From an uncultured Lachnospiraceae bacterium (GTDB lineage: Bacteria; Bacillota; Clostridia; Lachnospirales; Lachnospiraceae), in NCBI GenBank assembly GCA_947593735.1, contig CANQDT010000006.1:1-64000 (forward strand): a DNA stretch of 64,000 nt. The letters are read 5' to 3'. Shown here piece by piece: positions 15,106-23,510 of the stretch (the first letter of the stretch is position 1; each line of letters starts with the position of its first letter). The position numbers were made by a program, and so were the translations under genes. Under the pieces are notes generated by a model. The model was not told the origin of the DNA. It made no database searches and was given only the letters and a program-made list of their open reading frames with translations.

Positions 15106-16991
15106 TTCCTGTCCCCGTTTCCTTCCCGCGCGGACCCGTCCATGCGGGAAAGAATCTTTTTCAAAATGCTGTCCGCGTCGATTCCCGCGCGTTTCCGCAG
15201 CTGCTCCACGCTCCCGTGCGGGAGAAATTCATCCGGCAGCGCGACCGGCAAAAATATGCCCCGATATCCGCGTTCCGCCAGATGATCCGCCGCCATCTGC
15301 CCGTATCCGCCGATCCGGACATTTTCTTCCAGCGTGACGATCATCTCATGCCCGGCGCATATCTCGTCGAGCATCGCTGTATCGAGCGGCTTGACAAACC
15401 GCGCGTTCACTACCGTGGCTTCCATTCCCTGTTCCCGGAGCCCGTCCCGGACGGCAAGCGCTTCCTCCATCATCGTGCCGACCGCGAGCAGCGCGATCCG
15501 CCCGCCGCGGCTGACAACCTGGCTTTTTCCATATTGCAGCGGCTCCGTCTGCCCGTCCGGCTCCATGGGCGCCGTTCCTCTCGGATACCGGATCGCCGCC
15601 GGACCGTCCAGCGTCAGCGCGAACGCGAGCATCGCTTCCAGTTCCCCGCCGTTTGCCGGGGAAAGGATCGTCATATCCGGGAGGGACGACAGATACGAAA
15701 GGTCAAACACGCCCTGATGCGTCTCTCCGTCCGCCCCCACAATGCCGGAGCGGTCAATGGCAAATACGACCGGGAGCTTCTGCAGGCACACGTCGTGCAG
15801 GATCTGGTCATACGCCCTCTGTAAAAAAGAAGAATAGACGGCGACAACCGGCCGCATCCCCGCTGCCGCAAGCCCTGCGGCAAACGTCACCGCGTGCTGT
15901 TCCGCGATCCCGACGTCAAACAGCCGTTCCGGGAACCGCTCCCCGAACTCGCGGAGCCCGGTTCCGGTCTTCATGGCGGCTGTGATTGCCACCAGATCCG
16001 GATTGCTCTCCCCGAGCGCGACGACCGTCCTGCCGAACCAGTCCGTAAAGGTGTCGGCAGATTCTTCCGCGCGCATCTGCCCGGTCCGCAGATCGAACGG
16101 TCCGACCCCGTGAAACAGATCCGGCTGGCTCTCCGCGGGCATATATCCCTTGCCCTTCTTTGTGATCACATGGATCAGCACCGGCTCCTTTAACCGCTTC
16201 GCTTCCCGCAACGTCTTTACCATATCGTCGATATTGTGGCCGTCGATCGGACCGATATAGGTGATGCCCATATCCTCAAAAAACATTCCGGGGATCATCA
16301 GCTGTTTCAGGCTTTCTTTCGACCTGCGCAGGCCGCTTGCCAGCGCGTTGCCGATCTTCGGGATCCGGAGCAGCGTTTCCTCGACCCGGTCTTTCAGATC
16401 ATGATAATGCTCCCCGAGCCGGATCCTGCCGAGATATGCCGACATCCCGCCGACATTTCTGGTAATGGACATCTCATTGTCGTTGAGTACCACGATAAAA
16501 TTCTTTTCCATGGCGGACATATTGTTCAGCGCCTCATACGCCATTCCGCCGGACAGGGAGCCGTCCCCGATCACGGCGACAACCGTCTCGTCGGTTCCCC
16601 GCAGGTCTCTGGCAGCCGCGATCCCAAGCGCCGCCGAGACAGAAGTGGAACTATGCCCGGTATCGAACGCGTCGCACGGGCTTTCCCGGCGTTTGGGAAA
16701 CCCGCTCAGCCCGCCGTACTGGCGCAGCGTGTCAAAATCGTCGCGCCGCCCGGTCAGTATTTTGTGGGTATACGCCTGGTGCCCGACGTCCCAGATCAGC
16801 TTGTCCTTTGGAAAATCCAGGACAAGGTGCAGCGCCATCGTAAGCTCCACCGCCCCCAGGTTGGAAGCGAGATGTCCTCCGGTCCTGCTCACATGCTCCA
16901 GGAGAAACTTCCGGATTTCCGACGCGAGCTGCCCGTACTGTTCCGGCTTTATCTTTTTGATATCGTTTGGTTGATTGATCTTCTCTAACAT
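15102..16991 (-). CDS. dxs: 1-deoxy-D-xylulose-5-phosphate synthase
   Basis: 629 residues, normal length. First enzyme of the MEP pathway, joining pyruvate and glyceraldehyde 3-phosphate with thiamine diphosphate. The ThDP site reads VIGDGSLSGGMAYEALNN near residue 150; other conserved parts are GHQAYTHKILTGRRDDF and GHSSTSVSAALGIAAARD. The transketolase C-terminal half has FDVGIAEQHAVTFAAGLA. It is followed by tlyA with a 4-base overlap and lies just after ispA, so the window has a linked isoprenoid set. Confidence 0.97.
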   Translation of the reverse strand: MLEKINQPNDIKKIKPEQYGQLASEIRKFLLEHVSRTGGHLASNLGAVELTMALHLVLDFPKDKLIWDVGHQAYTHKILTGRRDDFDTLRQYGGLSGFPKRRESPCDAFDTGHSSTSVSAALGIAAARDLRGTDETVVAVIGDGSLSGGMAYEALNNMSAMEKNFIVVLNDNEMSITRNVGGMSAYLGRIRLGEHYHDLKDRVEETLLRIPKIGNALASGLRRSKESLKQLMIPGMFFEDMGITYIGPIDGHNIDDMVKTLREAKRLKEPVLIHVITKKGKGYMPAESQPDLFHGVGPFDLRTGQMRAEESADTFTDWFGRTVVALGESNPDLVAITAAMKTGTGLREFGERFPERLFDVGIAEQHAVTFAAGLAAAGMRPVVAVYSSFLQRAYDQILHDVCLQKLPVVFAIDRSGIVGADGETHQGVFDLSYLSSLPDMTILSPANGGELEAMLAFALTLDGPAAIRYPRGTAPMEPDGQTEPLQYGKSQVVSRGGRIALLAVGTMMEEALAVRDGLREQGMEATVVNARFVKPLDTAMLDEICAGHEMIVTLEENVRIGGYGQMAADHLAERGYRGIFLPVALPDEFLPHGSVEQLRKRAGIDADSILKKILSRMDGSAREGNGDRK

Positions 16992-17029
16992 ACAAATCCT
17001 ACATTTCTTATCCCTTCCGGTTCCGCCGT

Positions 17030-17932
17030 TTACCGGTCGCGCCGGGTCAGATGATCCGTCAGGGCGATCAGGAATCCGTTCTCTCCGCCGAGGGACTCCA
17101 GCAGGGAAACCGCCTCGCTGGATAATTCCCGCACGTCTCGCGCGGCGCGCTCCATGCCCATGAACGTAACATAAGTAACTTTTTGATTCTTTTCATCGCT
17201 CCGGACCGGCTTGCCAAGCGTTTCCTCCGTCGCCGTCACATCCAGGATATCGTCCTGGATCTGAAACGCCATTCCGATCTTCGACGCCGCGGCCTCCGCC
17301 GTCCGTATCTGTTCCTCCGACGCTCCGCCGAGGATCGCGCCGACCATCATCGCGCACTCGATCAGCGCGCCTGTTTTATGCTCATGAATATACTGCAACT
17401 GCTCCAGCGTCATTTCTTTTCCGGTCAGCTCCACATCCGCGGTCTGACCGCCGATCATCCCGTAAATCCCGGGCTTCGCGGCAAGCGTCTCCATCGCTCG
17501 CCCGACGCGGGCAAGTCCCGGCTCCGCAAGGCGGAACGCCCCCGCCGCCACTTCAAACGCGTAGTTGAGCAAGCCGTCTCCCGCTAGGATCGCCATATCC
17601 TCGCCAAATACAAGATGCGTCGTCTTCCGCCCTCTCCGGTAATCGTCATTATCAAGGGCGGGCAGATCGTCATGGATCAGCGAATACGTATGTATCATCT
17701 CGATCGCCGCCATGAACCGGTACAGCGCTTCCCCTTCCTCCGGGCAGAACAGGTGGTAGGTCTCTCTCATCAACAGCGGCCGGAGCCGCTTTCCGCCGGC
17801 GCGCACCGCGTAATTCATCGCGCGAAGGACCGTCCGGTTGTAGCCTGTCTCCTCCGGGAGATACCGGACAACGATCGCTTCCGTATCCCGGATCCGGCTC
17901 CGCAGTTCCGTCTCAAAGCTGCTGTTGTTCAT
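17030..17932 (-). CDS. ispA: Farnesyl/geranyl diphosphate synthase-type polyprenyl synthetase
   Basis: 300 residues. Condenses isopentenyl diphosphate with allylic diphosphates in the cytoplasm. The first Asp-rich motif is LIHDDLPALDNDDYRRGR near residue 90; the second is FQIQDDILDVTATEETLGK near 225 followed by SDEKNQKVTYV. Length and motifs fit the short-chain class (IspA). It overlaps xseB by 20 bases and lies 38 bases before dxs, so a shared transcript from nusB to recN is likely. Confidence 0.95.
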   Translation of the reverse strand: MNNSSFETELRSRIRDTEAIVVRYLPEETGYNRTVLRAMNYAVRAGGKRLRPLLMRETYHLFCPEEGEALYRFMAAIEMIHTYSLIHDDLPALDNDDYRRGRKTTHLVFGEDMAILAGDGLLNYAFEVAAGAFRLAEPGLARVGRAMETLAAKPGIYGMIGGQTADVELTGKEMTLEQLQYIHEHKTGALIECAMMVGAILGGASEEQIRTAEAAASKIGMAFQIQDDILDVTATEETLGKPVRSDEKNQKVTYVTFMGMERAARDVRELSSEAVSLLESLGGENGFLIALTDHLTRRDR

Positions 17933-18152
17933 CTCCGTCCCCTTCCAGTATGATAATCTGCTTCTCTACCATATCCAGCACATCCTGGCACTGTCTGACA
18001 AGCGCGACGCCTTTCCCGTACAGATCCACGGCTTCCAGCAATTCCGTCTCCGGATCTTCCAGCCTGCCGATCAGCGTCTCCAGCTGTTCAAACGTCTGTT
18101 CCACCGTTAATTTCTTTTCCTGTTCTTCCTGCCGTCCTGTTTCCTCAGCCAT
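17913..18152 (-). CDS. xseB: Exodeoxyribonuclease VII small subunit
   Basis: 79 residues from the ATG at 18152, chosen for AAGGAGAA 6 bases upstream and the family's usual length; a longer frame exists. The small subunit binds XseA to form exonuclease VII, which trims single-stranded DNA. Seen: TFEQLETLIGRLEDPETEL and EAVDLYGKGVALV. It overlaps xseA by 8 bases and ispA by 20 bases. Confidence 0.93.
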   Translation of the reverse strand: MAEETGRQEEQEKKLTVEQTFEQLETLIGRLEDPETELLEAVDLYGKGVALVRQCQDVLDMVEKQIIILEGDGDEQQQL

Positions 18153-19353
18153 CCTGTTCTCCTTCTTCCACACCGGACACCACCGCCCGGATCGAACCGC
18201 GCAGCAGCGTGATCCGCAATTCATCGTCCTGTTTTACCATCGCCGTATCGGTTACCGGCTTCCTGTCTTTGGTTATATAGCCGAACCCGTTCACCAGTTT
18301 GCGGGTCGGGGCAAGCCCGTGCAGCCGCTCTGCAAGCATCTCCAGCCTGTGCCGGTCCCGGCGGGAGCGCTCATGCGCCGCCGCGTACATCCGGTCCCAG
18401 AGCGCGGCAAGATATTGCTGCTGCCCCCTTAACTGGCTCCGGGGGCTCAGCCGCTGCAGCCTGCTGTCCACGGTCTGCAGCCGGAGCGCGTACCGCTCGA
18501 TCTTATTCCGGATCTCCCTGGAAAGGCGTTCCTCCGCCCCTCTCAGTTCCGCGAGCGTCGCCCTCACATCCGGTATGGCAAGCTCGGTCGCCGCGGACGG
18601 CGTAGCCGCGCGCAGATCCGCCGCGTAATCCGCGAGCGTCGTATCCGATTCATGCCCGGTCCCGGATATGATCGGCGTGACGGCTTCATAGATCGCCCGC
18701 ACGACGATTTCCTCATTAAACGCCCACAGATCCTCAATGGAACCGCCGCCGCGCCCGATAATGATCGTATCCACGCCGAGCCGGTCCAGGGTCCGGATCC
18801 CTTCCACGATCGTCTGCGCCGCGCCCTCGCCCTGTACCTTCGCCGGGTACAGGATCAGCTGGACGTACGGATTCCTCCTGCGCGCAACGCTCATGATATC
18901 GTGGATCGCCGCGCCGGTTGGCGCCGTGACAATGCCGACACGCGAAGGATAGGCGGGAATCGGCTTCTTGTCCTCATGTTCAAACATGCCTTCCTCGTAC
19001 AGCTTCATCTTGAGCCGCTCGTATTCTTCATACAGGGCGCCCGCTCCGTCCAGGACGATCTCCCGGGCGTACAGCTGATACTTTCCGTCCCGCTCATATA
19101 CGCTGATTCCTCCGCCCACGATCACGCACTGACCGTCCCTGAGCGTAAAATTCAATCCGCCCCTGGAACCCGCGAACATCACGCACGCGATCGCCGCCGC
19201 GCCGTCCTTGAGCGTAAAATAAATATGTCCCGAGCTGTGATATTTACAGTTCGACACTTCCCCTTTTACATAAATCCGAGCCAGCCTCGCATCCGCGAAA
19301 AACATATTTTTGATATAGGCGTTGACCTGTTCCACCGAATAAACCTGGTTCAT
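18145..19353 (-). CDS. xseA: Exodeoxyribonuclease VII large subunit
   Basis: 402 residues. Catalytic subunit of exonuclease VII. The N-terminal OB domain begins VYSVEQVNAYIKNMFFAD and continues IYVKGEVSNCKYHSSGHIYF. The catalytic domain contains VGIVTAPTGAAIHDI, DTIIIGRGGGSIEDLW and the GHESDTTLADYAADLRAATP segment. It overlaps nusB by 4 bases. Confidence 0.97.
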   Translation of the reverse strand: MNQVYSVEQVNAYIKNMFFADARLARIYVKGEVSNCKYHSSGHIYFTLKDGAAAIACVMFAGSRGGLNFTLRDGQCVIVGGGISVYERDGKYQLYAREIVLDGAGALYEEYERLKMKLYEEGMFEHEDKKPIPAYPSRVGIVTAPTGAAIHDIMSVARRRNPYVQLILYPAKVQGEGAAQTIVEGIRTLDRLGVDTIIIGRGGGSIEDLWAFNEEIVVRAIYEAVTPIISGTGHESDTTLADYAADLRAATPSAATELAIPDVRATLAELRGAEERLSREIRNKIERYALRLQTVDSRLQRLSPRSQLRGQQQYLAALWDRMYAAAHERSRRDRHRLEMLAERLHGLAPTRKLVNGFGYITKDRKPVTDTAMVKQDDELRITLLRGSIRAVVSGVEEGEQDG

Positions 19354-19772
19354 CGCGCCACCTTCGACAATACGCCGTTGACAAACGCGGGCGATTCTTC
19401 CGTCCCGTACCGCCGGGCAAGCTCGATCGCTTCATTGATCGCGACCTTGTCCGGAATATCGTCGTCAAACAATATCTCATAAACCGATACACGCAAAACA
19501 GCCAGCTCGACTTTTCCGATCCGGCTGATACGCCAATGATCCGCCGACTGCTCGATCCGGTCGTCCAGCTCCCGGATCCGGTCGATGATCGCCAGCGATT
19601 TCTCTCTGATATAGGCTTCCTCTTTTTTGTTGGGACTCGCGCCGCCGCTTTTCTTCAGCTGTTCCAGCTGAAAGTCGATCTGCTCCGGCATTTCCGGCGG
19701 CTGATTAAATTCCAGCCGGAAGATTATTTTGAATATGGTTTCTCTCAACTGCGTTCTTTTCATTTTCTGCAC
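19350..19772 (-). CDS. nusB: Transcription antitermination factor NusB
   Basis: 140 residues, all-helical. NusB works with S10 in rRNA antitermination. Seen: REKSLAIIDRIRELDDRI near the middle and ELAVLRVSVYEILFDDDIP followed by AINEAIELARRYGTEESPA and FVNGVLSKVAR, the family's C-terminal signature. Starts the nusB-xseA-xseB-ispA cluster downstream of an Asp23-family gene and a hairpin. Confidence 0.93.
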   Translation of the reverse strand: MQKMKRTQLRETIFKIIFRLEFNQPPEMPEQIDFQLEQLKKSGGASPNKKEEAYIREKSLAIIDRIRELDDRIEQSADHWRISRIGKVELAVLRVSVYEILFDDDIPDKVAINEAIELARRYGTEESPAFVNGVLSKVAR

Positions 19773-19782
19773 CTTTGCGTAA

Positions 19783-19819
19783 GAAAGGCCTGCTCCGGCT
19801 GGCTACCTGGAGCAGACCT
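19783..19819 (-). terminator. Terminator after the Asp23 gene
   Basis: Stem AGGTCTGCTCC with GGAGCAGGCCT and a loop of 12 bases on the minus strand, followed by TTTCTTAC. Located between the Asp23-family gene and nusB. Confidence 0.65.
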
Positions 19820-19835
19820 GTAAAGACCTTCTCTG

Positions 19836-20228
19836 TTACTCCCCGTCTAAGGCTGCAACCCCGGTGACCCTGATATTCACTTCCTCCACAGAAAGCCCGG
19901 TCATCGTCTCAATGGCTGATTTCACCTTGTCCTGTACTTTCCTGGATACTTCCGCCACATGATATCCGTACTGAAGCTCGATCGACAGATCGACCGTTAC
20001 GCTCTTCTCCGTCACAACGACCGTCACGCCCTTGGACAGATTCTTCATTCCCAGCTTACTGATCAGCTCCTTGGTGATATTGCCGGACATCCTTGCCACG
20101 CCTTTTACTTCAACGGCAGCCAGCCCCGCGATGATCGCGATGACGTCGTTCGCGATCCTGACGTTGCCGAACTGGCTCTTCTCCTGGATTACATAATTAT
20201 CTGTTTCCTGTTCCCGATTGGTTGCCAT
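19836..20228 (-). CDS. Asp23/Gls24 family envelope stress-response protein
   Basis: 130 residues from the ATG at 20228, with AAGGAGGTACG 6 bases upstream; a longer frame to 20255 lacks a site. Asp23-type proteins are cytoplasmic or membrane-associated and linked to envelope stress. Seen: GNVRIANDVIAIIAGLAAVE then VKGVARMSG, and a beta-alpha fold with VTVVVTEKSVTVDLSIELQY. It lies between spoIIIAH and nusB, as in many Clostridia, and has its own promoter at 20270-20298. Confidence 0.93.
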   Translation of the reverse strand: MATNREQETDNYVIQEKSQFGNVRIANDVIAIIAGLAAVEVKGVARMSGNITKELISKLGMKNLSKGVTVVVTEKSVTVDLSIELQYGYHVAEVSRKVQDKVKSAIETMTGLSVEEVNIRVTGVAALDGE

Positions 20229-20269
20229 ACTTTCGTACCTCCTTGTGACGCTCACCTCATACTGTGCCT

Positions 20270-20298
20270 ATTATAACAAATAACTCCGTATTTGCCAA
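20270..20298 (-). promoter_or_regulatory. Sigma-A-type promoter of the Asp23 gene
   Basis: On the minus strand: -35 TTGGCA, 17-base spacer, -10 TATAAT, leading to the ATG at 20228. Found by eye. Confidence 0.65.
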
Positions 20299-20321
20299 TC
20301 ATTTTGTTTGAACGCGCGCGA

Positions 20322-20927
20322 TCAGTCCTCCGTTCCTGTCCGGATCGTCGTGATCACGACTTTTTCAAGCGGCACTCCGACTTTCCGGCAGATGATATCC
20401 TCGATCTGCGCTTTCTGCGTTTTGGTCAGGGATTTCGCGTTGACGACCACATCCACCGAATCCTCGCCGATGCTCACGACCGAATCCGTAAATCCCTTTG
20501 TGCCGAGCAGCTGCTCCGCCGACGCTTCCTTCTCGATATTGCCCGTCAGCGTCACCATCGTCTGTACCGCTTCTTCTTTTTTATCGTCCTCGATCCCGTC
20601 GTTGGCGACAATGTTCTCCAGAATCTCCCGGCTCTTTGCCCGCGCCTGCTCCCGGTTGAGCTTGGCGGTCGCCACCGCCTCCGTCACGGCGCTCGCCTGC
20701 CTTTCACTCTCCTCTTCCTCCGCCGTCATGTCGTCGATCTCCAGTTCCTGATCCTCCAGCGCGACCTGATCGTTGACGACGAAAACGTCCTTTTTCGCGA
20801 AATTCACATATCCCGCGATCGCGATCATCACGGATAACACGCCGATCATGATCTGGTTCCTCGTCTCCATTCGTTTTTTCCTGACCTGCTCTTTGGTCTT
20901 TGCCGGCTCTTTTTTGCGCAATTTCAT
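20322..20927 (-). CDS. spoIIIAH: Stage III sporulation protein AH
   Basis: 201 residues. SpoIIIAH is a mother-cell membrane protein whose YscJ-like outer domain binds forespore SpoIIQ across the intermembrane space. It has one membrane segment (QIMIGVLSVMIAIAGYVNF, about 25-43), an acidic linker, and a C-terminal domain with RAKSREILENIVANDGIED and a final SLTKTQKAQIEDIICRKVGV then PLEKVVITTIR. Length is normal. Overlaps spoIIIAG by 4 bases. No spoIIQ gene is in this window. Confidence 0.93.
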   Translation of the reverse strand: MKLRKKEPAKTKEQVRKKRMETRNQIMIGVLSVMIAIAGYVNFAKKDVFVVNDQVALEDQELEIDDMTAEEEESERQASAVTEAVATAKLNREQARAKSREILENIVANDGIEDDKKEEAVQTMVTLTGNIEKEASAEQLLGTKGFTDSVVSIGEDSVDVVVNAKSLTKTQKAQIEDIICRKVGVPLEKVVITTIRTGTED

Positions 20928-21361
20928 GACGCATCCCCCTTTTTCATTTTTACAACGATGATTTTATGGGCGGGTATCCCAAACAGCGCCTCCATCACTT
21001 CCGTGATCTGTTCCACTGCCTGCCTCCTTCCGCCGCTCTCCGTGATGACCAGCGCTCCTTCTATCTCGCTCGCTTCCCCGCCCGCCGCAAGAGAATTTTG
21101 TTCCGTCCCGGTCAGGATCACCCTTGTCTGCCCGATTCCCTGGATCTGGCTTAACGCTTTGCCCATTTTTTCTTCCAGGGCGGCAATGGACTGACCTCCG
21201 GAAGAGGACCAGGCGGAAACGTCCTCCCCTGCCTTCCGGGATCCTTTCGTGGACGCGGCGGGCAGGGACGTCAGAAGCAGGAGAATCCCCGCCGCCGCCA
21301 TCAGCAAAATCTTCCATTTTCCTGTCCTGCCAAACGATAACGCCTGCTTTCCATCCTCCAT
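20924..21361 (-). CDS. spoIIIAG: Stage III sporulation protein AG, short form
   Basis: 145 residues; family members are usually about 190-230. It is a single-pass mother-cell membrane protein (segment LLMAAAGILLLLTSLPA, about 19-35) forming part of the feeding-tube ring. The ring-building domain begins IAALEEKMGKALSQIQGIG then QTRVILTGTEQ and ends GRRQAVEQITEVMEALFGIP with AHKIIVVKMKK. Between these, only about 20 residues (LAAGGEASEIEGALVITES) stand where other members carry a long beta insertion of roughly 60 residues. Overlaps spoIIIAH by 4 bases. Confidence 0.9.
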   Translation of the reverse strand: MEDGKQALSFGRTGKWKILLMAAAGILLLLTSLPAASTKGSRKAGEDVSAWSSSGGQSIAALEEKMGKALSQIQGIGQTRVILTGTEQNSLAAGGEASEIEGALVITESGGRRQAVEQITEVMEALFGIPAHKIIVVKMKKGDAS

Positions 21362-21415
21362 ACGATCACCTCAATATTGTTCTATATATATGTAAAAAAT
21401 CTTAAAATAGACGTC

Positions 21416-21592
21416 TTATCCAAAAGAACTTATCAGCCCCGCAAAAAACAAAACGACGAGCCGGATCAGCAGCAGGCTCAGGAAACTGCGGATCAGCCGT
21501 CGATAGGTCCCCGCCGGCAGCAGCGTCAGGATAATCACCGAAAGGAACCGGAGCAGGACCATGCTGTAAATAAAATCCGTGATCACCCGCAT
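21416..21592 (-). CDS. spoIIIAF: Minimal SpoIIIAF-like membrane protein
   Basis: 58 residues, too short for a simple length cut-off but clearly real: GGAGGAGGGAGCC precedes the ATG at 21592, and it sits exactly between spoIIIAE and spoIIIAG. Two hydrophobic segments (about 11-25 and 36-55: SFLSLLLIRLVVLFFAGLIS) match the N-terminal pair of SpoIIIAF. The usual soluble domain of about 140 residues is missing altogether. TAA at 21416-21418. Either a true minimal form or a 3'-truncated gene; the 54-base gap to spoIIIAG holds no obvious remnant of the lost domain. Confidence 0.75.
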   Translation of the reverse strand: MRVITDFIYSMVLLRFLSVIILTLLPAGTYRRLIRSFLSLLLIRLVVLFFAGLISSFG

Positions 21593-21604
21593 GGCTCCCT
21601 CCTC

Positions 21605-22663
21605 CTATCCGGCATAGTAGTTGACATTGGTCGAATACGCGACGATCGCCAGGCAGAGGAAAAACAGCGCGCCCGCCGTCGCGGCGATGTGCAGAAGGAG
21701 CTTTCCCGCGACCGCAGCTCCGTTTAAACAGCCCATCACCCGGTTATCCAGCACCGGCTGGAGGACCGCCATGAGCAGGCGGTAGCTGAGCGAGAAGATA
21801 CAGAGTTTCAGGATCGGCACGAGCATCACGACCAGGATAAAGACCATCCCGGCGATCCCGATGCTGTTTTTGATCACAACCGACGAACCGAGCATCGTAT
21901 TGACCACGGCGCCCGCGCCCTTCCCGATCCCGGGAATCGCTTCCAGCCCTTTTTTCAGCGCGATGCTGCTGATCGAATCGACCGCCGGGAGCAAAATCCC
22001 CTGGATCATCTGAAACCCGACCATGACCGCGAGCACTGCTTTCCCGGCGATCAGGATCCCTTTTTCGATCAGATCGGCGAGCCGGGACAGCGGCGGGTCG
22101 GTATCCATAGAATTAACCATCTGCAAAATAAAATACAGGTTGATCAATGGAAAAACCGCCGCCGACAGGACCCACTCCAGCAGCCCGATCAGCATCATGA
22201 AGCCCTGGTACATGACTGTCGCCGTCGTCACGCCGGAAGCCGCCGTCACCGCAATGCTGTAGGTCGGGATCAGCACCTTCATAAATTCCAGCAGGCGGTC
22301 CATCGCTGTCGCCGCCATCTGCCCCATCGCGAAATAATTCGCGGACACGATCCCGAACAAAAAAATATAGGTAATAAAAAACCCCGCTTCGCCCAGATAG
22401 GTATTCTGAAAGATCGTCGCGATATTGGAAAAGACCATCGCGATCATGACGATCAGGAAAATCTGGATCACCGCGTTTTTGCTTATGATCACCTCCTGGA
22501 AAATAAGGGAGCTGATCCGTTCCTTCAGCGTCGAAACGACCTGATCCAGATTGCCCGCCATAAGCGCCTTCACCAGCTCCTGAAACGAAAACGATTCCGT
22601 CCCGATCAGTCCGCTCTGCCGCAGCATGTCCTCAATTACCTGAAAATCATATTCCAGTTCCAT
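21605..22663 (-). CDS. spoIIIAE: Stage III sporulation protein AE
   Basis: 352 residues; other members are near 390 and begin with a signal peptide. Here the first residues (MELEYDFQVIEDMLRQSG) are acidic and helical with no signal peptide, so the N-terminus is shorter. The body has several membrane spans, including IFLIVMIAMVFSNIATIF, FFITYIFLFGIVSANYF and the PALL/family segment EAIPGIGKGAGAVVNTMLG. A polytopic mother-cell membrane component of the SpoIIIA complex. It starts 12 bases after spoIIIAD. Confidence 0.93.
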   Translation of the reverse strand: MELEYDFQVIEDMLRQSGLIGTESFSFQELVKALMAGNLDQVVSTLKERISSLIFQEVIISKNAVIQIFLIVMIAMVFSNIATIFQNTYLGEAGFFITYIFLFGIVSANYFAMGQMAATAMDRLLEFMKVLIPTYSIAVTAASGVTTATVMYQGFMMLIGLLEWVLSAAVFPLINLYFILQMVNSMDTDPPLSRLADLIEKGILIAGKAVLAVMVGFQMIQGILLPAVDSISSIALKKGLEAIPGIGKGAGAVVNTMLGSSVVIKNSIGIAGMVFILVVMLVPILKLCIFSLSYRLLMAVLQPVLDNRVMGCLNGAAVAGKLLLHIAATAGALFFLCLAIVAYSTNVNYYAG

Positions 22664-22675
22664 CCCGTTTCTCTC

Positions 22676-23059
22676 CTAAAGCGCTTCCGTCACCGTGCGG
22701 ATCAGCTGAATCACAGTCGGCATACTCAACGCCAGGATCGTGATCTTCCCCGCCGTTTCGATCTGTCCGGCGATCGCGGACTGCCCTCCGTCCCTGCACA
22801 GGCACGCGGCAAAATCGCACAAATAGGAAACGCCGACCAGCTTGAGCAATACTTTCAAATAATCCCTGCCAAGCGGGATCATCTGTTCCAGCCGCCTGAC
22901 CGAAACGATCAAACCGTCCAGCCTCCGCATGGAATACAGCATGACGGCAAGGCAGGCGGTAATACTGATGTACAGGCTATATTCCGGATGCATGGTTCCC
23001 AGCTTAATGGCGAGCAGCGTCGCGAGGACGCCGATCCCTGCCAGCTTCCACAATTCCAT
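22676..23059 (-). CDS. spoIIIAD: Stage III sporulation protein AD
   Basis: 127 residues from the ATG at 23059 (MELWKLAGIGVLATLLAIKL, the family's usual beginning); an ATG at 23068 is equally possible. A mother-cell membrane protein of the SpoIIIA complex. Hydrophobic spans: the first 20 residues, SLYISITACLAVMLYSM, and LKLVGVSYLCDFAACL. The long upstream frame extension is within an inserted repeat array and is not part of the protein. Confidence 0.93.
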   Translation of the reverse strand: MELWKLAGIGVLATLLAIKLGTMHPEYSLYISITACLAVMLYSMRRLDGLIVSVRRLEQMIPLGRDYLKVLLKLVGVSYLCDFAACLCRDGGQSAIAGQIETAGKITILALSMPTVIQLIRTVTEAL

Positions 23060-23079
23060 TCTCCTCATCCTTTCTTTCT

Positions 23080-23285
23080 CCCGCGGCACATTTCCCCGGT
23101 ATCTGCGACATCCGTATGATGCCCCCATACGCCGTTCGGCAGCCGCAGGCGTCCCTGTTCTTCCTGCATCTGCGATATCCATATGGCGCCCTATACATCG
23201 TCCGGCAGCCGCGGACGGCACGTCCCGCCGATATCTCTGGCATCCGTATGGCGTCCCATGCGCCGTCCGGCAGCCACAGGCGTCC
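23080..23285. repeat. Three-unit tandem repeat between spoIIIAD and spoIIIAC
   Basis: Three imperfect units of about 65-67 bases, each with tcc(g/a)tatgg(c/a) followed by the cggcagcc core and ggcg(t)ccct. The tcc starts are at 23111, 23178 and 23243. The three possible reading frames are open but give low-complexity translations. Normally AC and AD are nearly contiguous, so this is an insertion or expansion within the operon. Confidence 0.8.
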
Positions 23286-23480
23286 CTATAACTGGAACAG
23301 CGCTTTCATGGTGCTGAACAGCTGATAGATATAAGGCATTACCCAGGACAACACCAGGATCAACCCCGTCAGGCTCACCAGAAACGCCTGTTCCTCCCTG
23401 CCGGCGTGTTTTAAAACCTGTCCCACGACCGATACAAGGATCCCCACCGCCGCAATTTTAAAAATAAGGTTGACTGTCAT
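23286..23480 (-). CDS. spoIIIAC: Stage III sporulation protein AC
   Basis: 64 residues, normal length. Two membrane spans: LIFKIAAVGILVSVVGQVLK and AFLVSLTGLILVLSWVMPYI. A small mother-cell membrane part of the SpoIIIA complex. It starts 30 bases after spoIIIAB and is separated from spoIIIAD by the repeat array. Confidence 0.93.
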   Translation of the reverse strand: MTVNLIFKIAAVGILVSVVGQVLKHAGREEQAFLVSLTGLILVLSWVMPYIYQLFSTMKALFQL

Positions 23481-23510
23481 ATCTTTCCCGTCCTCCAGGC
23501 AGTCCGCGTT

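Noticed and set aside
23004..23221. N-terminal extension of spoIIIAD through the repeat array
   Set aside because: Extension is low-complexity Arg/Gly/Ala sequence; the family start MELWKLAG fits the ATG at 23059.
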